64,000 nt of DNA, taken from JAEUOS01 sp965279115. Lineage in GTDB: Bacteria > Pseudomonadota > Gammaproteobacteria > Burkholderiales > JAEUOS01. The DNA lies in contig OZ257137.1 of the NCBI GenBank assembly GCA_965279115.1, positions 4,650,001 to 4,714,000 of the forward strand, written 5' to 3'. Below the pieces are notes generated by a model. That model was given only the letters and a program-made list of their open reading frames with translations. It ran no database searches and was not told the DNA's origin. The translations under genes and the position numbers were made by a program. Shown here piece by piece: positions 24,235 through 32,416 of the stretch (the stretch's first letter is position 1; each line of letters begins with the position of its first letter).

Positions 24235-25575
24235 ATGGCAGATCCCGGAGATTTTCATCCTGCCCTGATCCGCTTGCAGGATGCCCCGCCCAGCCCGCTG
24301 GGACGCATGGTGCTGTGGGTCCTGCTGGTGTTCCTGGCGCTGCTGCTCGTATGGAGCTTTGTCGGCCGGCTTGACATCGTGGCGGTGGCCGAAGGCAAGC
24401 TGGTGCCGGCCTCCTACCTGAAGATCGTGCAGCCCGCCGAGGCCGGCGTGGTCAAGGAAATCCTGGTGCGCGAGGGCGAGGCGGTGCGCCAGGGTCAGGT
24501 CCTGATGCGCATGGACGCTTCGCTGGCGGAATCCGATCTGCGCGCCACCGGGGCGGAATATCAGGCGCGCCGGCTGGCCTTGAAGCGCATCGATGCGCAG
24601 CTGAGCGGCCAGGCGCTGGCCAAAGGGGCCGGCGATGGCGAGGAAGCCTTCGCCAAGGCGCGCGCACAGTTCATTGCCAACAAGACGGCGCATGAATCCC
24701 TGCTGGCGCAGGAACGTGTCACCCTCGAGAAGGCGCGCCATGACCTGGCGGTCGCGACGGAAGTGCGCAACAAGCTGCGGCAGACCCTGCCGCACTACCG
24801 CGAGCAGGAAGCGGCCTACGCAAAGCTGGTGCAGGACGGCTTTGCCGGCAAGATCCTGTACACCGACAAGCAGCGCGAACGGATCGAAAAGGAGCAGGAC
24901 CTGAGCGCGCAGGAAGCGGCGATCCTGTCGGCGCGCGCCTCGATCGAGCAGTCCGAGCGGCGCCTGGCGCAGGTCGTCGCGGACTATCGCAAGCAACTGG
25001 AAACCGAGCGCGCGGACATCGCGCCTTTGGCCGAGCGCTCCTCGCAGGACCTGCGCAAGCAGGAGCACAAGCACAGCCTGCTCGAATTGAAGGCACCCCA
25101 GGACGGCGTGGTCAAGGACCTGGCCACGCATACGACCGGCACGGTGACGGCGCCCGGCACCATCCTCATGACCCTGGTGCCCAAGGAAGAAGCGCTGCGG
25201 GCCGAGGTGTGGGTGCGCAACGACGACATCGGCTTCGTGCGCCCCGGGCAGCGGGTGCGCCTCAAGCTGGCCACCTACATGTTCCAGAAGTACGGCTTCG
25301 TCGAGGGCGAGGTGTTGCGGGTAAGCGCCGATGCCGCCGAGCAGGGCGGCGAAGGCCAGGCCGCGGTTGCGTCACGGGGCCGCGCAAGCACGCCGCTGGC
25401 CTTCAAGACCCTGGTGGACCTCAAGTCCCAGTCACTCGGGCATGACGGTCGCGATCTCAGGCTGCAACCGGGCATGCAGGTGAGCGCCGAGGTGCATCTG
25501 GGAACCCGCACCGCGATGGAGTACCTGCTTTCGCCGGTGCAAAAGGCCTGGCACGAGGCGGCGCGCGAGCGTTGA
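24235..25575 (+). CDS. HlyD-family type I secretion membrane fusion protein (orphan)
   Basis: This 446-residue protein has one membrane helix (about 24-43), then the periplasmic adaptor architecture: a lipoyl half (PAEAGVVKEILVREGEAVRQGQ), a long coiled coil (about 85-270), the second lipoyl half (LELKAPQDGVVKDLATHTTGTVTAPG) and a beta-barrel domain with the RPGQRVRLKLATYMFQKYGFVEG motif of HlyD/PrtE. Such adaptors link an ABC exporter in the inner membrane to TolC. No ABC exporter, TolC or secreted substrate gene is adjacent, so partners must be elsewhere. The start is ATG 24235 because AGGAG lies at 24223-24227; ATG 24220 would overlap this site. It is flanked by minus-strand genes on both sides. 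Confidence 0.88.
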   Translation: MADPGDFHPALIRLQDAPPSPLGRMVLWVLLVFLALLLVWSFVGRLDIVAVAEGKLVPASYLKIVQPAEAGVVKEILVREGEAVRQGQVLMRMDASLAESDLRATGAEYQARRLALKRIDAQLSGQALAKGAGDGEEAFAKARAQFIANKTAHESLLAQERVTLEKARHDLAVATEVRNKLRQTLPHYREQEAAYAKLVQDGFAGKILYTDKQRERIEKEQDLSAQEAAILSARASIEQSERRLAQVVADYRKQLETERADIAPLAERSSQDLRKQEHKHSLLELKAPQDGVVKDLATHTTGTVTAPGTILMTLVPKEEALRAEVWVRNDDIGFVRPGQRVRLKLATYMFQKYGFVEGEVLRVSADAAEQGGEGQAAVASRGRASTPLAFKTLVDLKSQSLGHDGRDLRLQPGMQVSAEVHLGTRTAMEYLLSPVQKAWHEAARER

Positions 25576-25579
25576 TGCC

Positions 25580-26347
25580 TCAGGCAGGCAAGGTCGTCGC
25601 GGCTGCCGGTTTGCGATATTCCGCCGCCAGCGGCGGGAACTGCAGCAACAATACCTCCAGTCCGTCAGGCCCGGCTTGCATCCTGAAAGCGGCTTCTTCA
25701 CGTGACAGGAACACGTTTTCAGGTGCTTGCAGCGACCGGTCGCCCACCTGCATCGAGCCTGCCACGACAACCAGGTACTGACCGTGGCCGGTGGAAGGTG
25801 CCAGCGCTTTATCGGCCGTGCCGGGTGGCAGACGATACAGGCGTACCGCCAGTCCGTCCTCCGCCAGCGGCAGGATGTCCTCGCACTGCACTTGCGGCAG
25901 CACACGGCGCGCGGCGGTGTCCAAAGTGGAGATCGGCTCCGAACTGAAATGCGCCTTCGGTCCGCGCACCAGGCGCTCGCGCGCCTCCGGCAGGAACTGG
26001 GCGCCGGGATCGTAGTTGGCGCGGAAGGTCAGGTAGTGCAGCCCGTGTGCGCCGCTCACGATCGGACCGTAGCCCGTAAAGGCGCCGGCGTAGTGCACCA
26101 GCAGCGGCGCCACGGCATGGCGCCCCAGCGTGCCGTCGCCGCCGACGACCACCTGAAACTGGTTTTGCTGGTGGTAGTGGGTGAGGATGGTGGTGTCGGG
26201 GTCCTGCTCGACCAGAAAGGCCTGTGGCGAGGAGCCGCTCCCTGGCGGCTCGAGCATGTACTCGCCCTTGTAGTAACCCGTGCCGTTGGCAAGTACATCA
26301 TGCCGGCGCCTGTGTTGCTGCTGTTCACGTGTGCCTACGACGATCAT
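25580..26347 (-). CDS. Cupin-fold protein
   Basis: The 255-residue product looks like a double-stranded beta-helix protein: LTHYHQQNQFQVVVGGDGTLGRH in the N-terminal half and PSTGHGQYLVVVAGSMQVGDRSLQAPENVFLSREE in the C-terminal half, each with the alternation of Gly and beta strands seen in bicupins. Metal ligands are plausible in the first (H-x-H) half but are poorly kept in the second. The start ATG 26347 overlaps the stop of the HpaB-family gene (ATGA), so the two are translated together and the cupin may process that enzyme's product or assist it. The substrate is unknown. Confidence 0.65.
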   Translation of the reverse strand: MIVVGTREQQQHRRRHDVLANGTGYYKGEYMLEPPGSGSSPQAFLVEQDPDTTILTHYHQQNQFQVVVGGDGTLGRHAVAPLLVHYAGAFTGYGPIVSGAHGLHYLTFRANYDPGAQFLPEARERLVRGPKAHFSSEPISTLDTAARRVLPQVQCEDILPLAEDGLAVRLYRLPPGTADKALAPSTGHGQYLVVVAGSMQVGDRSLQAPENVFLSREEAAFRMQAGPDGLEVLLLQFPPLAAEYRKPAAATTLPA

Positions 26348-27921
26348 TGCCTTGCTCCTCCGGAGGCCGCCAGCTTCAGTTCGATACGCGGCTCCAGCCG
26401 CACCATCTGCGGCGCCGCCGGTACTTCGCAACCGGTGACGCAGCAGCGCCCGGGCTGGCGGTTGCGGGTGATCTTGCGGGTTTCGTCGGCCAGGACGCCG
26501 CGGTCGAGCAGGCGTTCCACCAGGTCGACCTTGTTGCCGAGCGGGTAGCGGCGGTAGATCTCCATCTTCATGGCCTCCGGAGAACCGCCGCCGTGCAGGC
26601 TGATCACCGAATACCAGCCACCCTGGTACGAGGCGGTCAGGTCCTCGACGAAACGCGCCGCCTCGATGCGTTTTTCGTAGGGGATGTCGGAGCGCGCCGT
26701 CAACACTTCGGAAAGCCGTCCGGCCGTGGCGGGGTTATGGTCCTCGTCCGGGCCGGGCAGGGTGACGATGAGGCCGCCCGACACATGGTGGGCGATGCGG
26801 TGCATGTCGTAGATCTGCGTGGCAAGGAGCAGCTTGCCGATATTGGCGAACACGCCTTCCGGCATGACCACGCCGGATTCATCGGCCGCGCCGTACACCG
26901 ATGCGGCGATCCCGCAGGCGTAGAAGCCTTCAACGATCTTGATCAGGTCGACCATCTGGTCACGCAGGTTGTCGGCGCGGTCGAGGTCTATGCCGTTGGC
27001 CTCGGTCATGAGCGCCCCGGCGCCGATCAACAGGTCGCCAAAGCCGGCGCGCGCGCCAATGCAGGTATGGCGATGGTGCGTCGCGTAGGCATAGGTGAGC
27101 GGGCCGGCGTGGCGCCACTCGCCGGCCAGGAACACCCGGTCGTGCGGCACGAACACGCGGTCGAACAGACATACGCCGGTGGCCTGGCCGAACTTGCCGG
27201 AAAACTTGGCTGCCGCTTCGCCGGGGCGGCCCGCCGGCCTGGCGATGATGGTCAGTCCCGGCGTGTCGATGGGCACCGCGCAGCATACTGCGAAGTCTCG
27301 GTCCAGTTCGGTCATGTTGCGGCAAGGCATGACCAGCAGTTCGTGCATGTAGGGCGCACCGGTGACGATCGCCTTGGCGCCGGAAATCACGATGCCGTCG
27401 GCACGCCGTTCGACGATGTGCACGTAGCTGTCGGGATTGGCCTGCGCGTGCGGACGGTGGCCGCGGTCGCCCTTGGCGTCGGTCATCGCCACGCCCAGGG
27501 TCAGGTCGTTGTCGTAAACGTGGTCGAGGTAGGCCTTGAAGCGTGCGTGGTAGGAGCTGCCTTCGGCTGCATCGCAGGCGAAGCTGCCCTGGAATATGCC
27601 CGCCATGGCGTCGCCACCGAGGTAGCGCTGCGCGCAGCCGGTCTCCTGGCACACCAGGCGCACCGCCTCCAGTTTGTTGAGCAGGTCCTGCGTGCTGGCG
27701 GGAATGCCCATCATGCGGTTGACGGTGCGCCCACCCACCTGCATGCGCATCACCGCTGCGATGTCCTCGTTCAAGGCCAGGTCGTAGGTCATGGCGATGG
27801 CGTTGACACCCGGTGCCAATGCCGGGTCGTCGGCCACGCTTTCGACCTTGCGGCCGTCGACGTACACCGTCGGGTTGTACTTGCGCAGGGATTCGCGATA
27901 GTCGTTGCCGGACATCAGCAT
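26344..27921 (-). CDS. 4-hydroxyphenylacetate 3-hydroxylase / 4-hydroxybutyryl-CoA dehydratase-family flavoprotein
   Basis: The 525-residue protein aligns with the HpaB/AbfD acyl-CoA-dehydrogenase-like superfamily: MLMSGNDYRESLR start, TYDLALNEDIAAVM, SYHARFKAYLDHVYDNDLTLGVAMTDAKGDR, GAKAIVTGAPYMHELLVMP, VPHDRVFLAGEW and HHRHTCIGARAGFGDLLIGA. In 4-hydroxybutyryl-CoA dehydratase four protein ligands (Cys-x3-Cys, His, Cys) hold a [4Fe-4S] cluster. Here Cys91 and Cys96 are four residues apart, and the last Cys position after HHR is Ala, so the cluster is unlikely and a monooxygenase or other flavin role is favoured. The reduced-flavin supplier is not adjacent. It heads a minus-strand pair with the cupin gene. 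Confidence 0.75.
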   Translation of the reverse strand: MLMSGNDYRESLRKYNPTVYVDGRKVESVADDPALAPGVNAIAMTYDLALNEDIAAVMRMQVGGRTVNRMMGIPASTQDLLNKLEAVRLVCQETGCAQRYLGGDAMAGIFQGSFACDAAEGSSYHARFKAYLDHVYDNDLTLGVAMTDAKGDRGHRPHAQANPDSYVHIVERRADGIVISGAKAIVTGAPYMHELLVMPCRNMTELDRDFAVCCAVPIDTPGLTIIARPAGRPGEAAAKFSGKFGQATGVCLFDRVFVPHDRVFLAGEWRHAGPLTYAYATHHRHTCIGARAGFGDLLIGAGALMTEANGIDLDRADNLRDQMVDLIKIVEGFYACGIAASVYGAADESGVVMPEGVFANIGKLLLATQIYDMHRIAHHVSGGLIVTLPGPDEDHNPATAGRLSEVLTARSDIPYEKRIEAARFVEDLTASYQGGWYSVISLHGGGSPEAMKMEIYRRYPLGNKVDLVERLLDRGVLADETRKITRNRQPGRCCVTGCEVPAAPQMVRLEPRIELKLAASGGARQ

Positions 27922-27951
27922 GATGGTCTTCCTGGAAAGCGTTCTTGCAGG

Positions 27952-28722
27952 CTAGACGCAGCGCCCGCCGTCCACCTCGATGTTGACGCCCGTCACGAAG
28001 GCCGCATCATCGGAGGCGAGATACAGGCAGGCGTTGGCCACATCCAGCGCGGTGGAAAAACGCCCCATCGGGATGGTGGCCATGAATTTCGCCCGGCGCG
28101 CCTCGTCGATCTCGCCGCCGGCAAACGCCGTCGAAAGGGCGGTATCCGGGTTGAACACCGGGTTCACGCAATTCACGCGCACCTGGTCGGGGGCGAATTC
28201 GGCCGCCATCGACTTGCTCATCAGGACCACCGCGCCCTTGCTGGCGTTGTAGACCGTGAGGCCGGGGCGCGGGCGCACGCCCGCCGTGGAGGCGATGTTG
28301 ACGATCGACCCGCCGCGCGCCTTGCCCTGCGCGCGGAATACCGGCAGCGCATGCTGGGCCGAGAAATACACGCTCTTGACGTTGACCGAGAAACAGCGGT
28401 CGAAGTCGGCTTCGGTCACTTCGACGAAGGGTCGGTTGACATGCGTCCAGCCGGCGTTGTTGACCACGCAGTCGAGACCGCCGAAATGCTGCTGGGCCGC
28501 GCCCACCAGCGCTTTCCAGCCGGCTTCGCTGGTCACGTCAGCTTGCTGGAACACCGCGCTGCCGCTGCCGACGCGGATGGCCGCCACGGTCGCTTCGCCG
28601 CCCTTGGCGTTGATGTCGCCCACCACGACCTTTGCGCCTTCTTCGGCGAAGCGGGTGGCGATGCCCACGCCGATGCCCGAACCCGCGCCGGTAACGATGA
28701 CGACCTTGTCTTTCAAGCGCAT
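27952..28722 (-). CDS. Short-chain dehydrogenase/reductase
   Basis: This 256-residue SDR has TGAGSGIG (cofactor), NNAGWTH, the catalytic Ser in NIASTAG and YNASKG (Tyr-x3-Lys), and the final VTGVNIEVDGGRCV. Classical SDRs oxidise hydroxyl groups or reduce ketones with NAD(P)H. An Asp in VVVGDINAKG after the second strand favours NAD(H). The start ATG 28722 has a purine-rich AGGGAGACAAGAGG upstream; the in-frame upstream codons look unrelated to the family. It lies 30 bases before the HpaB-family gene on the same strand and is separated from the next upstream gene by a terminator, so it probably begins the SDR, HpaB-like, cupin operon. Confidence 0.87.
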   Translation of the reverse strand: MRLKDKVVIVTGAGSGIGVGIATRFAEEGAKVVVGDINAKGGEATVAAIRVGSGSAVFQQADVTSEAGWKALVGAAQQHFGGLDCVVNNAGWTHVNRPFVEVTEADFDRCFSVNVKSVYFSAQHALPVFRAQGKARGGSIVNIASTAGVRPRPGLTVYNASKGAVVLMSKSMAAEFAPDQVRVNCVNPVFNPDTALSTAFAGGEIDEARRAKFMATIPMGRFSTALDVANACLYLASDDAAFVTGVNIEVDGGRCV

Positions 28723-28753
28723 GCCTCTTGTCTCCCTGATGTTGTGGTTGCAA

Positions 28754-28782
28754 ACAAAAACGGCGGACATTGTAGTCCGCCG
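28754..28782 (-). terminator. Intrinsic terminator of the binding-protein gene
   Basis: CGGCGGAC (28761-28768) and GTCCGCCG (28775-28782) form a perfect 8-bp stem with a six-base loop. Read on the minus strand, the stem is followed by TTTTTGTTT, the U-rich tail of a Rho-independent terminator. It lies 25 bases after the stop of the gene at 28807-30399. Confidence 0.82.
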
Positions 28783-28806
28783 CCGGGGTGCTGCCTGGAG
28801 TGCTGG

Positions 28807-30399
28807 TCAGCGCTTGGGGAAGAATGCGTGCGCGTAGGTGCGCTCGTCGGTGCGGCCCACGTAGTCGATGGTCCGTTTGGCGGCCCAGGTGGTGACCTGA
28901 TGGTGCACCGGCACCAGCACGGCGTCGTCGACCACCATTTTCACGGCATCCTGGAACAGTCCGAGACGCTTCTTGTCGTCTACGGTGCGCAGGCCTTCTT
29001 CGAGCACCGCATCCATTTTCGGATTGCAGTAGGAGGGGTAGTTGAGGGCGCCGAAGCCCTTTTCCTTGTTTTCGCAGGCGATCAGCGAGCGCAGCGGCGA
29101 AGAGGCCTCGCCGGTCTGTGCGCCCCAGCCTACCAGGGTGACCGAGAACTCCTTCTTGCTGGCGCGCCCGAAGTAGACCGACAGCGGCATGGCGTCGACG
29201 CGGGTCTTGACGCCGATGCGCGCCCACATCTGCGCGATGGTCTGCATGATCTGGTCGTCATTGACGTAGCGGTTGTTGGGGCCGTGGAAGGTGACGGAGA
29301 AGCCGTTGGGATAGCCTGCATCGGCCAGCAGTTTCTTGGCGCCGTCGGCATCGAACACCGGCTTCAAGGTCGGGTTGTGGCCGAAGAGCGTGGGCGGCAC
29401 CAGGTTGGCCGTCGGCAGCGAGAGACCTTCCATCAGGCGGTCCTTGATGGCGTCGCGATTGACGGCCATGGACAGCGCCTTGCGGACCCGGATGTCCCGG
29501 AGCGGGTTCTTGTCGACCGGCTTGCCGTCGGCGTCGAACACATGCGGGCTTTTCTCGCGCTGATCCAGGTTGAAATAAATCATGCGATGCGAGACCTTGG
29601 AGAAGAAATTCAGGTTCTGGTTCTCGCGGATGCGCTTCAGGTCGGCGGTAGGCACGTTCTCGATGGCGTCCACGTCACCCGAGAGAAGCGCTGCCACGCG
29701 GGTCGGGTCCGCTGCGATGAAGCGCAGGGTCACCTTGCTCCAGGCTGCCTTGTTGCCCCAATAGGCCTCGTTGCGCTCGAGTTCGACGCGGTCGTCGCGC
29801 TGGAAGCGCACGAACTTGAACGGGCCGGTGCCTACAACGCCCTTGCCCGTGGCGAATTCCTCACTGGCCAGGCCTTGCGGCAGCGGACCCGAGGTGGCCT
29901 TCTTGCTGACGATGAACACCGCCGTCAGGTCGGGCAGCATCAGCGGGTACGGTGAGGCGGTCTTGAAGCGGATGGTGTACGGGTCGACGATCTGCTTGGA
30001 AACGATCGCCTTGGTGTAGGAGTCGAAGCGCCCCGGGCTGTTGGCGATGAGCGGGATGCGGTCGATCGACCAGGCCACGTCCTCGGCGGTGAACTCCGAG
30101 CCGTCATGGAACTTCACGCCGCGGCGCAACTTGAATTCCCAGGTGGTGTCGTCGACCAGGCGCCAGGATTCGGCCAGGCCGGGCACCGGCTTGCTGTCGG
30201 GGTCCATCTTCACCAGCGTCTCGAACATGTGGTCCGAGACGTTGATGTTGGAAAAGAGATTGAAGAAATGCGGGTCGATGGAACTCGGCGGCGAACTCAT
30301 CGCCAGCCTGAATTCCTGCGCCTGCGCGGCGCCCAGGGTCATGCCGAGCATGAGTGCGGCTGCGGCGACGCTGCGTCGCAGGGTTTGCATTGAGGGCAT
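28807..30399 (-). CDS. Family 5 ABC binding protein (peptide/nickel/opine type)
   Basis: The 530-residue product has a signal peptide (MPSMQTLRRSVAAAA...cleavage near AQAQ) and the DppA/OppA-type fold: SSIDPHFFNLFSNINVSDHMFETLV, LAESWRLVDDTTWEFKLRRGVKFHDGSEF, VGTGPFKFVRF and NPLRDIRVRKALSMAVNRDAI. Ligands are di- or oligopeptides or other small solutes. No permease or ATPase gene adjoins it, while the dppBCDF-type set at 37.3-41.2 kb lacks a binding protein, so the two may work together. GGAG precedes ATG 30399 by seven bases, which decides the start over ATG 30390. It follows the cysB-like gene on the same strand and ends in a strong terminator. Confidence 0.9.
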   Translation of the reverse strand: MPSMQTLRRSVAAAALMLGMTLGAAQAQEFRLAMSSPPSSIDPHFFNLFSNINVSDHMFETLVKMDPDSKPVPGLAESWRLVDDTTWEFKLRRGVKFHDGSEFTAEDVAWSIDRIPLIANSPGRFDSYTKAIVSKQIVDPYTIRFKTASPYPLMLPDLTAVFIVSKKATSGPLPQGLASEEFATGKGVVGTGPFKFVRFQRDDRVELERNEAYWGNKAAWSKVTLRFIAADPTRVAALLSGDVDAIENVPTADLKRIRENQNLNFFSKVSHRMIYFNLDQREKSPHVFDADGKPVDKNPLRDIRVRKALSMAVNRDAIKDRLMEGLSLPTANLVPPTLFGHNPTLKPVFDADGAKKLLADAGYPNGFSVTFHGPNNRYVNDDQIMQTIAQMWARIGVKTRVDAMPLSVYFGRASKKEFSVTLVGWGAQTGEASSPLRSLIACENKEKGFGALNYPSYCNPKMDAVLEEGLRTVDDKKRLGLFQDAVKMVVDDAVLVPVHHQVTTWAAKRTIDYVGRTDERTYAHAFFPKR

Positions 30400-30490
30400 C
30401 AGTCTTCTCCGTAGGAGGTTGGTTTTGGTGTGGGCAACGGCGGGGAAACGCAAAAGGTATAGCAGAAATCATGCCCCGACAAGACGGGTT

Positions 30491-31417
30491 TCACCGGTCC
30501 CGTTTCAGGGCGCGGTCGACCGTGGCACGGTCCAGCGCCGGGGTGAACATCGCGATGAAGTCGTAGGCGAAACTGCGCAGGTAGGTACCCTCGCGCAAGG
30601 CCAGGAACGTGGTTCGTTCGGCAAACAGATGGCCGGCGTCGATCTTGCGCAGATGCCGGTCGCGCGCCTCCTCGAAAGCGATCGAATTGAGGATGCCCAC
30701 ACCCAGACCCAGCTCGATGTAGGTCTTGATGACGTCCGAGTCGATGGCTGACAGCACGATGTTGGGCGTCAAGCCCTTCTTGGCGAAAGCCTGGTTGATG
30801 GTCGACCGGCCGGTGAAGGCGCTGTCGTAGGTGATGATCGGATGCGCCGCCAGCGCCTCCAGGGTGAGCCTGGGCGCATTGAGCAGGGCGTGACCGGGCG
30901 GCACCACCACCACGTGGTGCCAGCGATAGCAGGGCAGGGCGATCAGGTTTTCGTGATGGTCTATGGTTTCAGTGGCCACCGCGAAGTCGGCCTGCCCGTC
31001 AACCACCATCTGCGCTATCGCCGGCGGGCTGCCCTGCACGATGGCAAGCCGCACCTTGGGGTAGCGCTCCTTGAATTCGCGCACCGCGCGCGGCAGCGCA
31101 TAGCGCGCCTGGGTGTGGGTGGTGGCGATGGTCAGGCTGCCGCTTTTCTGGTCGGCGAACTCGGCCGCGGTCTGCTTGAGGTTCTCGGCCTCGATGAGCA
31201 GGCGCTCGATCACCTGCACCACCGCCTTGCCGGGTTCGGTCAGTTGCGTGATGCGCTTGCCGAAGCGCACGAAGATCTCGACGCCCAGTTCGTCTTCTAG
31301 CTCGCGAATCTGCTTGGATACGCCGGGCTGGGAGGTATGCAGGGCCGCCGCGGCGGCCGTCAGGTTGAGGCCCTGGCGCACGGTTTCGCGCACATAGCGC
31401 ATTTGCTGGAAGTTCAT
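30491..31417 (-). CDS. cysB: CysB-family LysR transcriptional regulator
   Basis: The 308-residue protein matches CysB/Cbl regulators throughout: MNFQQMRYVRETVR, the SQPGVSKQIRELEDELGVEIFVR helix-turn-helix region, LTIATTHTQARYALPR (the inducer pocket with the Thr/Gln residues that bind sulfate or acetylserine), PIITYDSAFTGRS and SDVIKTYIELGLGVGI. CysB controls sulfur assimilation and the use of organic sulfur. No cys or ssu genes are in the window. The start codon is abutted by a palindrome (31418-31433) and has no recognisable ribosome site, which suggests autoregulation at this point. It is divergent from the tonB gene. Confidence 0.88.
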   Translation of the reverse strand: MNFQQMRYVRETVRQGLNLTAAAAALHTSQPGVSKQIRELEDELGVEIFVRFGKRITQLTEPGKAVVQVIERLLIEAENLKQTAAEFADQKSGSLTIATTHTQARYALPRAVREFKERYPKVRLAIVQGSPPAIAQMVVDGQADFAVATETIDHHENLIALPCYRWHHVVVVPPGHALLNAPRLTLEALAAHPIITYDSAFTGRSTINQAFAKKGLTPNIVLSAIDSDVIKTYIELGLGVGILNSIAFEEARDRHLRKIDAGHLFAERTTFLALREGTYLRSFAYDFIAMFTPALDRATVDRALKRDR

Positions 31418-31433
31418 CGATATAACAATATCG
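31418..31433. promoter_or_regulatory. Palindrome abutting the cysB start codon
   Basis: CGATAT (31418-31423) and ATATCG (31428-31433) form a perfect inverted repeat around AACA, directly upstream of the cysB ATG on the minus strand. It occupies the place where a ribosome site would lie. It could be a CysB operator, a translation-controlling hairpin, or both. Confidence 0.45.
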
Positions 31434-31458
31434 TCATTGAAGAGTAAATATTAGCATG

Positions 31459-31477
31459 AATGGTTATTATGATTTGC
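31459..31477. promoter_or_regulatory. Fur-box-like site upstream of tonB
   Basis: Read on the minus strand, these 19 bases match the Fur consensus GATAATGATAATCATTATC at 12 of 19 positions by hand alignment. The site lies 55 bases before the tonB start in an AT-rich stretch, which is unusual in this GC-rich window. Iron control of tonB is common, which supports the call. Confidence 0.42.
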
Positions 31478-31531
31478 GCCATTTCAGCCCTCGCATGAGG
31501 CGGTTTGGCCGCGTGCTATAGTTTTTCGGTT

Positions 31532-32398
31532 ATGGGTGCAGCGATCGCAGACGCGCGTTTTGGATCCGACGACCGCCTGCTGATCGGCTGCGTCGTCGGC
31601 TCGTTGTTGTTGCACGCCCTCGTGGTCCTTTATGTCCCACGGGTTTTGCCGCACGGCGAGCCGCTCCCGCCAATGGTCGCCACGATTCGCGAAGTGGCTC
31701 CGCCGGCACCGCCGCCGGTGTTGCCGAAAGGCGAACCGCCGCCGGCGGCCACCCCCAAACCCGAGATGGCACGGCCGCGCGAAATCGCGCCGCCCGCCAG
31801 GCCGGTCGAGCGAAAGCCGGACCCCTTGCCAGCGGCCAAGCCTGAAGTGCCGATGCGGCCCGAAATCCTGACCGCACCCCCTCAGCCCGCAGCGGTAGCC
31901 GAACGCGCGCCCTCCGTGCCTGCGCCCGCGCCGGCGCCTGCCGCGGTTGCCCCTGCGCCGGCACCTGCTGCGCCGACGGCACGTCCGGAACCCCGCCGCG
32001 AAACCGAGGCGCCCAAATCCGCCACTGCGGCTGAGGCGCCCGGCGTTCCTGACGGCTCCATCGCCTGCCAGTACCGGAACCGGCTGTTGACCCTGATCGG
32101 AACCCGCAGGCTGCTGCGCTACCCGCAGGAGGCGCGCGAAAACGGCTGGGTCGGCAGTACGGTGGTGGTCGTGATGATCGGGGTGGACGGCAAGATCGCC
32201 GGCATCAAGACCGCGACCTCCAGCGGCTACGACATACTCGACGAACAGGCGCGCATCGCCGCATCGCGGGCGAAGCAGATGGCCGACTTCCCGCCCCAGC
32301 TACTGGGCAAGGCGTTCGAGCTGCGCCTGAACCTGGGCTTCAATCTCGAGGAGAGCACAGGCGCGGATCCGGTGCGGATGCGCCTGCAGACCTGCTAG
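31532..32398 (+). CDS. TonB-family energy transducer
   Basis: The 288-residue product has a short cytoplasmic N-terminus, one membrane helix (about 17-36, containing the SLLLHALVV His typical of TonB), a long Pro/Ala/Lys-rich periplasm-spanning region (about 40-175), and a C-terminal domain with RYPQEARENGWVGSTVVVVMIGVDGKI, the TonB C-terminal signature. TonB transmits proton-motive energy from ExbB/ExbD to outer-membrane receptors. Neither exbBD nor a receptor gene is in the window. The start ATG 31532 lies ten bases after a TATAGT (31517-31522), so the leader is very short; TTG 31505 in frame is less likely. A Fur-like site upstream and iron-type ABC genes downstream suggest iron or heme uptake. 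Confidence 0.85.
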   Translation: MGAAIADARFGSDDRLLIGCVVGSLLLHALVVLYVPRVLPHGEPLPPMVATIREVAPPAPPPVLPKGEPPPAATPKPEMARPREIAPPARPVERKPDPLPAAKPEVPMRPEILTAPPQPAAVAERAPSVPAPAPAPAAVAPAPAPAAPTARPEPRRETEAPKSATAAEAPGVPDGSIACQYRNRLLTLIGTRRLLRYPQEARENGWVGSTVVVVMIGVDGKIAGIKTATSSGYDILDEQARIAASRAKQMADFPPQLLGKAFELRLNLGFNLEESTGADPVRMRLQTC

Positions 32399-32416
32399 CG
32401 ATATGGCTACGAGCCG

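Noticed and set aside
26344..27921. A true 4-hydroxybutyryl-CoA dehydratase (AbfD)
   Set aside because: The [4Fe-4S] ligand pattern is not conserved: the Cys pair spacing is wrong and the last Cys is replaced by Ala.
26224..29955. A 1243-codon plus-strand open frame
   Set aside because: It lies antisense to the cupin, HpaB-family, SDR and binding-protein genes, has Arg/His/Gly-rich composition, and shows no family motif. It is a GC-driven shadow frame.
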